From Mycolicibacterium elephantis DSM 44368 (GTDB taxonomy: Bacteria; Actinomycetota; Actinomycetes; Mycobacteriales; Mycobacteriaceae), in the NCBI RefSeq assembly GCF_004014805.1, contig NZ_ATDN01000024.1, positions 1-64,000 on the forward strand: a stretch of 64,000 nucleotides of DNA, read 5' to 3'. Made by a program: the position numbers and the translations under genes. Below, one piece after another: positions 34,386-40,890 of this stretch; position 1 is the stretch's first letter; every line of letters begins with the position of its first letter. The notes under the pieces are model-generated. The model did not search any database and had not been told where the DNA came from. It saw only the letters and a list, made by a program, of their open reading frames with translations.

Positions 34386-35680
34386 CGGGCACCGCCTTGC
34401 ACCCCGTCGAACTCCAGGTGCAACTCGGTGAGCCCGCGCAGGATGTAGGTCGGAATGTATTGGTAGCGACGGTCTCCGGGCTGGCCGTGGTGTGCCTCGC
34501 TGATCCGGATGTCAGAGGTGCGGTCCAGCAGGCGCTCGAGCCCGACGCGGGTCTCCGCGCGGGCCAGCGGCGCACCCGGGCAGCTGTGGATGCCGCGACC
34601 GAACGCCAGGTGTTGACGGGCGTTCTTGCGCTCCGGGTCGAAGCGGTCGGGATCGTCGAAGCGGCGCGGGTCGCGGTTGGCCGCGCCGTTGATCACCATC
34701 ACCGTGCACCCGGCGCCGAGCTGGTGGTCACCGATCGTGGTCGGCACCCGCGACAGCCGGAAGTCGCCCTTGACCGGGCTTTCGATGCGCAGGCACTCCT
34801 CGATGAAGTTCGGCAGCAGGCTGCGGTCGTCGCGCAACCTGCGCTGGATGTCGGGGTTGTCCCCGATCACCTTCAGCGCGGTGCTCAGCAACCGCACGGT
34901 GGTCTCCTGGCCGGCCGAGAACACGTTGGTGGCCACCCGCACGACGTCGCCGACCTCGGGCACCGTGCCGTCCGGGAAGGTCGCCGTCGCCAGCCCCGTC
35001 AGCACGTCGTCGCGGGGCTCGCGGCGACGGTCCTCGACGTATTCGGCGAACACGTCGTAGAGATACTCCAGCGGCGTCTTGGCCAGGGTCTTGTCTGCGT
35101 TGCCCAACCCGCTGCCGTGGGTACCGCGCGCGAGCCGCTCGAGAAGCTCCGGGCGGTCCTCCTCGGGCACGCCGAGCAGGTCGGCGATGACGCGGAGGGT
35201 GAACGGGCCGGCGAACCCCTTGATGAACTCGCCCTCCCCCGGCGCCAGGAAGTCGTCGAGGATGTCGTCGGCGAGCTGCCACATCGCGTCCTCGTTCTCC
35301 TTGAGGCGCTTGGGCGTGATCAGCCGCATCAGCAGCGCGCGGTGGTTGGTGTGCGTCGGCGGGTCCAGCGTCGGCAGCTGGTCGCTGAACGGGATGTCGT
35401 CGCGGTGCTCCTCGATGAGCGCGGTGATGTCCCCGTCCTCGTGCCCCTGCAGCGACACCGGAAACCCGGGGAACGGACCGGTCACCGAGATGCAGGAGGA
35501 GAACGACTCCGCATCGTTGTAGACGTCGACGGCTTCCTGCCATCCGGTCACCATCGTGACGCCGTAGTGGTCCTCGCGGCTGACCGGGCACTTGTCGCGA
35601 AGTGCCGCGTAGAACGGGTACGGGTCGTCTGTCAGGCGACCGTCCCGGAAGAAGTCGACCGCGGTGAGGTCCTCCGCCAT
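34382..35680 (-). CDS. Cytochrome P450
   Basis: The 432-residue P450 has an I-helix segment FSAGQETTVRLL and haem loop FGRGIHSCPGAPLA with ligand C367. It is closely related to the P450 at 59911 (shared LITPKRLKENED, GVPEEDRPE, RRDPRDDV-type stretches and RGLTELH at the C-terminus). It is coupled to a ferredoxin by ATGA. A 17-bp palindrome lies 31 bases upstream of its ATG, preceded by a TAATACT-like -10. Confidence 0.92.
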   Translation of the reverse strand: MAEDLTAVDFFRDGRLTDDPYPFYAALRDKCPVSREDHYGVTMVTGWQEAVDVYNDAESFSSCISVTGPFPGFPVSLQGHEDGDITALIEEHRDDIPFSDQLPTLDPPTHTNHRALLMRLITPKRLKENEDAMWQLADDILDDFLAPGEGEFIKGFAGPFTLRVIADLLGVPEEDRPELLERLARGTHGSGLGNADKTLAKTPLEYLYDVFAEYVEDRRREPRDDVLTGLATATFPDGTVPEVGDVVRVATNVFSAGQETTVRLLSTALKVIGDNPDIQRRLRDDRSLLPNFIEECLRIESPVKGDFRLSRVPTTIGDHQLGAGCTVMVINGAANRDPRRFDDPDRFDPERKNARQHLAFGRGIHSCPGAPLARAETRVGLERLLDRTSDIRISEAHHGQPGDRRYQYIPTYILRGLTELHLEFDGVQGGAR

Positions 35681-35710
35681 GCGCTACTCCGTTTCGACTA
35701 TTTCTGCCTT

Positions 35711-35727
35711 TGAGAACGCGATTCTCA
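35711..35727. promoter_or_regulatory. TGAGAA-N5-TTCTCA operator (P450 operon)
   Basis: TGAGAACGCGATTCTCA has perfect 6-base arms and lies 31 bases upstream of the P450 start. This is almost the same distance as for the site at 21309 and its gene. It indicates that P450, ferredoxin and DUF1330 genes have their own promoter within the larger oxygenase locus. Confidence 0.6.
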
Positions 35728-35809
35728 TCAGGTAAGTATTAGATTTCCATAGCGGGACGTCGCCGTCAACGAGGGGGCTGTGCACCCGCCCAGCGCCGCC
35801 GCGCAGCCG

Positions 35810-36673
35810 TCATTGGATGGGCTCGTCGCCGAGGATCGTGGTGCGCAGCATTTCGCGCGGCGAGTTCGCGTCGTACGGGGTGGCCCGGTGCAACACGCCG
35901 CGGTTGTCCCAGATGACGGTGTCGCCGACGGACCAGTTGTGGCTGTAGACCTTGTCGGCTTCGGTGGCGCGGCTCAACAGGTCGGCCAGCAGCGCGCGTC
36001 CCTCCTCGACGTCCATCCCCACGACGTAATCGGCCGAGGCGCCCAGCACCAGCGACTTGCGTCCGTTGCGGTGGGTCCACACCAGTGGATGTTCGTGGGT
36101 GGGCCGCGCGCGCCACCGCGTCAGTTCTTGGGGGCTCGGGTCGGGGGTGACCCGGCGCTGCGACGCCTCCAGCGAGTGCACCACCCGCAACGACGCCAGC
36201 CGCTGCTTCTCGTCGTCGCTCAGCGCGTCGTAGGCCCCGTAGGTGCTGGCGAACTCGGTCTGTCCGCCGCGCTCGGCCACCTGCTTCGCGGACAGCACAG
36301 TGGCCTTCTGGGGGTACTCGTCGCAGGTCGGGGTGCAGCCGTCGATGTGCCAGTCGAAGGTGGCGCGCAGATAAGCCGCCGACGAGTTCTTCGACGTGTC
36401 GAGGGTGACGGGATAGATCCCCGGAACCGGGTGGTGCCCGTCGGAGGAGTGATCGATCTCGCCCAGCCGCCGGCAGAACGCCACCTGCGCCTGCGGGTCG
36501 AGGTGGAGCCCCGGAAACACCAGCACCCCGTTGTCTTCCAACGCCTCCAGCACGGCCGCACCCAGTGTGTCGTCGCGGCCAAACGCCGCCGGGTCCAGCC
36601 CGGTGACCTCGGCGCCGACCGATGAGGTGAGCGTGGTGATGGTCAGCAGGCCCATGGCGGAACTTCCTGTCAT
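35810..36673 (-). CDS. TauD/TfdA family Fe(II)/2-oxoglutarate dioxygenase
   Basis: The 287-residue dioxygenase hydroxylates its substrate with 2-oxoglutarate and O2. The iron ligands H109-x-D111 (DWHIDGC) and the late histidine in VLHRATPYD, with a following arginine for 2-oxoglutarate (SPREMLRT), are visible. The ATG overlaps the stop of the small oxygenase-partner gene (ATGA). A second start at MGLLTITT is possible. It adds a third oxygenase type to this operon. Confidence 0.88.
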   Translation of the reverse strand: MTGSSAMGLLTITTLTSSVGAEVTGLDPAAFGRDDTLGAAVLEALEDNGVLVFPGLHLDPQAQVAFCRRLGEIDHSSDGHHPVPGIYPVTLDTSKNSSAAYLRATFDWHIDGCTPTCDEYPQKATVLSAKQVAERGGQTEFASTYGAYDALSDDEKQRLASLRVVHSLEASQRRVTPDPSPQELTRWRARPTHEHPLVWTHRNGRKSLVLGASADYVVGMDVEEGRALLADLLSRATEADKVYSHNWSVGDTVIWDNRGVLHRATPYDANSPREMLRTTILGDEPIQ

Positions 36674-37005
36674 GGCACCGGCGCGCTGACGCGGTTGAGC
36701 ACGGCGTCGGCGGAGTCGGTGGGTTTGGGCTGGCCGAAGACCTCGACGGCCATCGACACCATGATCATCGAGTAGATGAGGTGCAGCAGGTTCAAGGCGT
36801 CCTCGGCCATGTCGTCGAGCGGAAACTTGTCGCAGTAGTCGATCGCTTCCTCGAAACGCGGGGAGAACGCGTCGTAGAACTCGCGGAGCTCGGTCATCGG
36901 GGTGTCAAGCCGCGCCTGCCAGCGTTCGGGTTCTGTTGCCAGGCACCACTTCTCGGCGAACCGCTCGAACTCGGCGAAGGCGCTCGGTAGGCGTGGTTCC
37001 GTCAT
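36670..37005 (-). CDS. Small partner protein of Rieske oxygenase (unknown family)
   Basis: The 111-residue protein has no recognised fold. Its C-terminal half reads EEAIDYCDKFPLDDMAED followed by ALNLLHLIYSMIMVSMAVE, and its N-terminal half has ERFAEKWCLATEPERWQAR. The paralogue at 45689 has the same pattern, and both lie immediately downstream of a Rieske oxygenase alpha gene. It is unlike the NTF2-fold beta subunits of classical oxygenases. A small structural or regulatory subunit is the best guess. The start MTEPRLP is 4 bases after the oxygenase stop. Confidence 0.8.
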   Translation of the reverse strand: MTEPRLPSAFAEFERFAEKWCLATEPERWQARLDTPMTELREFYDAFSPRFEEAIDYCDKFPLDDMAEDALNLLHLIYSMIMVSMAVEVFGQPKPTDSADAVLNRVSAPVP

Positions 37006-37009
37006 GGTG

Positions 37010-38281
37010 TCACACCCCCACCGGCGCGTGTTCGGCCTTGTAGGCCTCGACCCAGTCGACGGCCACCTTGTGCAGATGGCGCACCAGGATCTCCTGATCA
37101 CTGAGCGGGAATTCGTCGACTATCGGCTCGTCCAGACCGTATTCCAGTGCGGCCTGCGTACCGCCGAGCATCCCGGCGTCCTGCAGCGCGAACTCCTTGA
37201 GCACCACCGCCGCAACCTCGTGCTCGATGCGCTCCCGCACGGTGCGGGCCGGATGAAACGCCGTGTAGGCCTCGAACTTGTGGGTGTTGTGCGACGTCGG
37301 CCAGTAGCGGTACAGCAGGTACCAGCCGTGGTAGATGAGGATTTCCAGATTGGGGAAGATCTGGAAGTTCGTGATGCCCCACGGCTCGATCCCACCCGGG
37401 TTCAGGCCGGCCGAGAAGTGCGTCTCCGGCGTGCGCCACGGGCCGACAAGACCACTGCGGGTGACCCTTTCGACGGGATACATATACTCCGGCGCCAACT
37501 TCCACCGCCGGGTGCCCGCGGTGGACACCAGCCGGTGCGGCCCGTCGATCTGGAAGTGGCCGCACTCGAAGGTGGCGTTGGGTTGACGCACCGCGCTGGG
37601 CACCTGCTGGCTGTGCAGCGAGGGTACGTGGTAGTACTCCTGAAACGCGTCGGCGAAGATCTTCCAGTTGCTGTTGTTGTGCGCCTCGAATTCGTAACGC
37701 TCGGTCATCAACTCGAACGGGTAGTCGTCCAGCGCGGTGATCATCGGGCCGAGGTACTCGCGCAGGCTCCACTTCGGCTCGGGATCGAAGTTGATGAAGA
37801 TGAAGCCGTTCCACACCTCGCAGTTGATGGGCTTGAGCCCGAACTGCGACGTGTCGAGGTCGAAGAACTCGCCGGGCTGCTGCACGAACTTCAGCGCCCC
37901 GTCAAGGTCGTAGCGCCAGCCGTGGTACTTGCAGGTGAACTGGCGACAGGTGCCCTTCACCTCTTCATTGGGAAAATCGTTCCACACCAGCTTGTTCCCG
38001 CGATGGCGGCAGATGTTGTAGAACGCCCGGATCTGCTTGTCCTTGCCCTTCACCACGATCACCGACGACTTGGCGGCGTCGATCTCCCTGGTGAGGTAAC
38101 TGCCGACGCGGGGTAGTTCCTCGACGCGGGCGATGTTGAGCCACGCCCGCTTGAACACCGCCTCGCGTTCGAGTTCGTAGAACTCCGGTGACGTCGAGTC
38201 GCGGAATGACACCGGGCCGGTGCCCAGCTCCGGATAGTGCTCTGTCCAGCTGCCTTCTGGTGGTTTAGGCCAGCGCCCCAT
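37010..38281 (-). CDS. Rieske-type aromatic-ring/steroid oxygenase, alpha subunit
   Basis: The 423-residue oxygenase has a Rieske domain (C91-x-H93, C117-xx-H120) with a longer than usual spacer between the two halves. Its catalytic domain carries the mononuclear-iron segment NWKIFADAFQEYYHVPSLH. Such enzymes hydroxylate aromatic, steroid or amine substrates and need a reductase. No complete reductase gene is nearby, only the broken one at 39055. It is about 60 % alike by eye to the oxygenase at 46024. It is followed by its small partner and a TauD dioxygenase. Confidence 0.9.
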   Translation of the reverse strand: MGRWPKPPEGSWTEHYPELGTGPVSFRDSTSPEFYELEREAVFKRAWLNIARVEELPRVGSYLTREIDAAKSSVIVVKGKDKQIRAFYNICRHRGNKLVWNDFPNEEVKGTCRQFTCKYHGWRYDLDGALKFVQQPGEFFDLDTSQFGLKPINCEVWNGFIFINFDPEPKWSLREYLGPMITALDDYPFELMTERYEFEAHNNSNWKIFADAFQEYYHVPSLHSQQVPSAVRQPNATFECGHFQIDGPHRLVSTAGTRRWKLAPEYMYPVERVTRSGLVGPWRTPETHFSAGLNPGGIEPWGITNFQIFPNLEILIYHGWYLLYRYWPTSHNTHKFEAYTAFHPARTVRERIEHEVAAVVLKEFALQDAGMLGGTQAALEYGLDEPIVDEFPLSDQEILVRHLHKVAVDWVEAYKAEHAPVGV

Positions 38282-38295
38282 GTGACCTCCTCATG

Positions 38296-39039
38296 TCACA
38301 TCACCGAACCGCCGTTGACCCCGAGGGTCTGTCCGGTGATGAAGCCTGCTTGTTCCGAACACAGAAATCCGACCGCGGCGGCGATATCGTCGCCGGTGCC
38401 GAGATGCCCCAGCGGGATGCTGGCAGCCATCTGTTCGTTCGCCGGCAGGTGGCCGGCCGCCTGACTTTGATGCTGCATCGGCGTTTCGATGCCCGACGGC
38501 GGGATGTTGTTCACGGTGATCCCGACCGGTCCGTATTCGCGGGCAAGCGATTTCGTCAGCGACAGCAACGCGCCCTTGGATGCGGCGTAGTGCGCCATAC
38601 CCGGTGAGCCGCGCTGAGCGCTCGAGGACGAGATCATCACGATGCGGCCCCAGCCCGCCTCGATCATGTCGGGCAGCGCCACCTGGCAGCAGTGAAACGT
38701 TCCGGTGAGGTTGACCGCGATCAGACGGTTCCAGGCCGACTCGGTGATGTCGGTGAACGGACTGAAATCCACGACGCCGGCGCTGGTCACCAAGATGTGC
38801 ACCGGACCGAGCTCGGCCCGGGCCGCGGCGAAGGCGTCCTCCACCGCGGCGCGATCGCTGACGTCGGCGCCCAGCCCGAGCGCCCGCACGCCTTTCTGCC
38901 GCAGGTCTGTGGTTACCCGTTGTGCGGCTTGGTCGTTCACGTCGAGCACGGCAACGCTGTGCCCACGCGCACCGAGCTCGTGGCAGATCGCCTCGCCCAT
39001 GCCGGACGCCCCACCGGTCACCACTGCCACGCGGCTCAT
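38296..39039 (-). CDS. Short-chain dehydrogenase/reductase
   Basis: The 247-residue FabG-like SDR has TGGASGMG (8-15), catalytic Y151-xxx-K155 and serines near 137-140. It shares the PDMIEAGWGRIV stretch with the SDR at 5526. It lies 14 bases before the Rieske oxygenase gene, so it could oxidise or reduce the oxygenase product. It is the first intact gene after a KstR2-like box and a broken reductase remnant. Confidence 0.87.
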   Translation of the reverse strand: MSRVAVVTGGASGMGEAICHELGARGHSVAVLDVNDQAAQRVTTDLRQKGVRALGLGADVSDRAAVEDAFAAARAELGPVHILVTSAGVVDFSPFTDITESAWNRLIAVNLTGTFHCCQVALPDMIEAGWGRIVMISSSSAQRGSPGMAHYAASKGALLSLTKSLAREYGPVGITVNNIPPSGIETPMQHQSQAAGHLPANEQMAASIPLGHLGTGDDIAAAVGFLCSEQAGFITGQTLGVNGGSVM

Positions 39040-39054
39040 CGCTGTCCTTCGCTC

Positions 39055-39159
39055 TTACCCGTAGACCACTCGAACAGTTCTGCTGGTCGGCAACGCCTGA
39101 CACGTCAGGATGTAGCCCTCGGCGACCCCGTCCTCGCTCAACGCCATCTCGCCGGACAT
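39055..39159 (-). pseudogene. Remnant of oxygenase reductase (C-terminal [2Fe-2S] end)
   Basis: A 34-codon in-frame stretch encodes MSGEMALSEDGVAEGYILTC followed by QALPTSRTVRVVYG. This is the characteristic end of plant-type [2Fe-2S] domains of KshB/HcaD-type oxygenase reductases (GxxLTCQAxP...VxY). It contains only the fourth cluster cysteine. The flavin, NADH and first three cysteines are missing. The KstR2-like box lies 13 bases upstream of its ATG, so the remnant might still be translated as a leader peptide. It is probably a decayed reductase gene that once served the oxygenase downstream. Confidence 0.6.
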
Positions 39160-39171
39160 CGCCGCTACAGT

Positions 39172-39185
39172 ATCAAGTACTTGTT
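39172..39185. promoter_or_regulatory. KstR2-like operator box
   Basis: ATCAAGTACTTGTT matches the published KstR2 pattern AnCAAGnnCTTGnT at every fixed base, with a perfect CAAGTACTTG core. It precedes the SDR/Rieske oxygenase operon. Similar boxes occur at 47364 and 51897. The regulator may be KstR2 or a related TetR protein encoded elsewhere. Confidence 0.55.
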
Positions 39186-39228
39186 ACTGACTCAAGGCCG
39201 GCGCGGGACTTCTGCCCGGGCGTCGGTG

Positions 39229-39648
39229 TCAGGTGGCCGGCGCCGGTTCGTAGCGCAGCATCGTGACGTCGTGTTCGGGGTAGTCGCAGAACACCGGCCG
39301 CACCCGCATTCCCACCCGCAGGTCGGCGGGATCGACGTTGACCAACTCCGTGGAGAACCGCGGACCCTCGTCCCATTCGACGATGGCCAGCAACTGAGGC
39401 ACGGCGTCGGCGAAGTGCGGGCCGACGGGCCTGCGCGCCACCGTATACGAGTACAGCGTGCCCATGCCCGAGATCTCCCGCCACTCCAGGTCGTCGGCGA
39501 GCGTGCGCGGCGCACGCACCCGCGGATAGAACACGTAGGAGTCCGAGGACGGCGAGTACTGGATGACGATGCGGTGCTGAGCCAGCGCGTCCCAAAACGG
39601 TGCTGTGGTGGGCGTCTTGACCGGCATCGGCCGCTCAAACGTGGTCAT
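39229..39648 (-). CDS. DUF35/OB-fold protein without zinc ribbon
   Basis: The 139-residue protein is of the ChsH2 DUF35 type (FWDALAQHRIVIQY, then an OB-fold LYSYTVARRPV, LLAIVEWDEGP). The cysteines of the ribbon are missing: the place reads YSPSSDSYVFYPRVRAPRT. It starts 5 bases after the Ltp gene and is the natural partner of that protein, forming the split form of what is a single chain at 27333. Its role is probably acyl-CoA binding and assembly. Confidence 0.83.
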   Translation of the reverse strand: MTTFERPMPVKTPTTAPFWDALAQHRIVIQYSPSSDSYVFYPRVRAPRTLADDLEWREISGMGTLYSYTVARRPVGPHFADAVPQLLAIVEWDEGPRFSTELVNVDPADLRVGMRVRPVFCDYPEHDVTMLRYEPAPAT

Positions 39649-39653
39649 GGCTG

Positions 39654-40862
39654 TCAGTCTCCTTCGAGGATCAGCGCGGTCTGTTCGGACAGAATGCCGC
39701 CGTTACCGGACACGAACGCGCGGTTGCAGTCGGCGACCTGCGCGGCCCGCGCGCGGCCCATGATCTGGCGGGTGGCGTCGCAGACGTGGTGCATGCCGCC
39801 CGCCAGGCCCGCCTGGCCGAACCCGAGCTGGCCGCCGGCGGTGTTGAGCGGAAAGTCGCCGCGGAACGTCAAATCGTGGTCGGCGACGAACTGCATGCCC
39901 TTGCCTTTGTCGCAGAAGCCGGCGTCCTCCAGACTCAGCAGCACGGTGATCGTGTAGCAGTCGTAGATCGACACCATGTCCACGTCCTGGCGGGCGAGAC
40001 CGGTCATCGCGAACGCGGTTTCGGCGGCTTGAGCCATCGGGGTGTGCAACAGATCGGCGGCATAGGTCGGCGTCTTGAACGGCACGTGTTCACCGAATCC
40101 CTTGATCCACACCGGCCGGTTGCGCGCCCGCCTGGCGATGTCGGCGTTCGCGACCACGACGGCCGCGCCGCCGACACACGGCATGACGATCTCGAGCATG
40201 TGCAGCGGGTCGGCGATGACGGGGCTGGCCAGGACGTCGTCGATGGTGAGCGGCGTGTCCTTCCAGATGGCGCCCTCGGTGTGGTTGGCGTTGACCCGCT
40301 GGTCGACGACGATCTTGGCCATCGCGCGTTCGTCGTAGCCGTAGACGGCCCCGTAGCGCGTTGCGACCTGACCGTACGGGCCGTTCTGGCCGAGATTGCC
40401 GTAGGGGATCTCGAATTCCGCCTGCGGAGAACCGTATTGGTTGCTCGAGGATCCGAAGAACACGGCGTCGACGAGCGGCTTGGGCTTTTTCTCCGACATG
40501 TGGGTGATGTAGCGCGCGGGTAGTGCGCACAGCACGACGTCGCAGAGGCCGAGTTCGACGGCGGCGGCGGCCCGCCACACCATGGCGGCCGCGCTGGCCC
40601 CGCCGAGGTCCACCAGCTCGGCGAAATTGGCGCCGACGCCGAGGTATTCGGCGATGGTGGAGGGCACGAAGATCTCCGACTCCCCCAGGTGCGAGGTGAC
40701 GATGCCGTTGACGAGTTCGGCCGACAAACCAGCGTCGGCGAGCGCGGCGGCGGAGAGTTCGGCCCACTGTTCGAGGGTGAACGGCGCCGGCCCCGCCTTG
40801 TTCATCCGTTCCGGCGGCAACTCGATGTAGCCGACGATGGCTGCTTCTCCGCGTAACCCCAT
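39654..40862 (-). CDS. Ltp-type thiolase-fold aldolase
   Basis: The 402-residue protein is of the lipid-transfer/SCP-x thiolase group. It lacks the thiolase cysteine nucleophile pattern but has SIYDCYTITVLLSLE with the tyrosine expected in Ltp2-type retro-aldolases, and NTAGGQLGFGQAGLAGGM near the C-terminus. It would split a beta-hydroxyacyl-CoA. It lies between a double-domain acyl-CoA dehydrogenase and a DUF35 gene, the order known from steroid side-chain operons. Confidence 0.86.
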   Translation of the reverse strand: MGLRGEAAIVGYIELPPERMNKAGPAPFTLEQWAELSAAALADAGLSAELVNGIVTSHLGESEIFVPSTIAEYLGVGANFAELVDLGGASAAAMVWRAAAAVELGLCDVVLCALPARYITHMSEKKPKPLVDAVFFGSSSNQYGSPQAEFEIPYGNLGQNGPYGQVATRYGAVYGYDERAMAKIVVDQRVNANHTEGAIWKDTPLTIDDVLASPVIADPLHMLEIVMPCVGGAAVVVANADIARRARNRPVWIKGFGEHVPFKTPTYAADLLHTPMAQAAETAFAMTGLARQDVDMVSIYDCYTITVLLSLEDAGFCDKGKGMQFVADHDLTFRGDFPLNTAGGQLGFGQAGLAGGMHHVCDATRQIMGRARAAQVADCNRAFVSGNGGILSEQTALILEGD

Positions 40863-40890
40863 GTCTTGTCCTCTGTTTCGAACGTGATGC

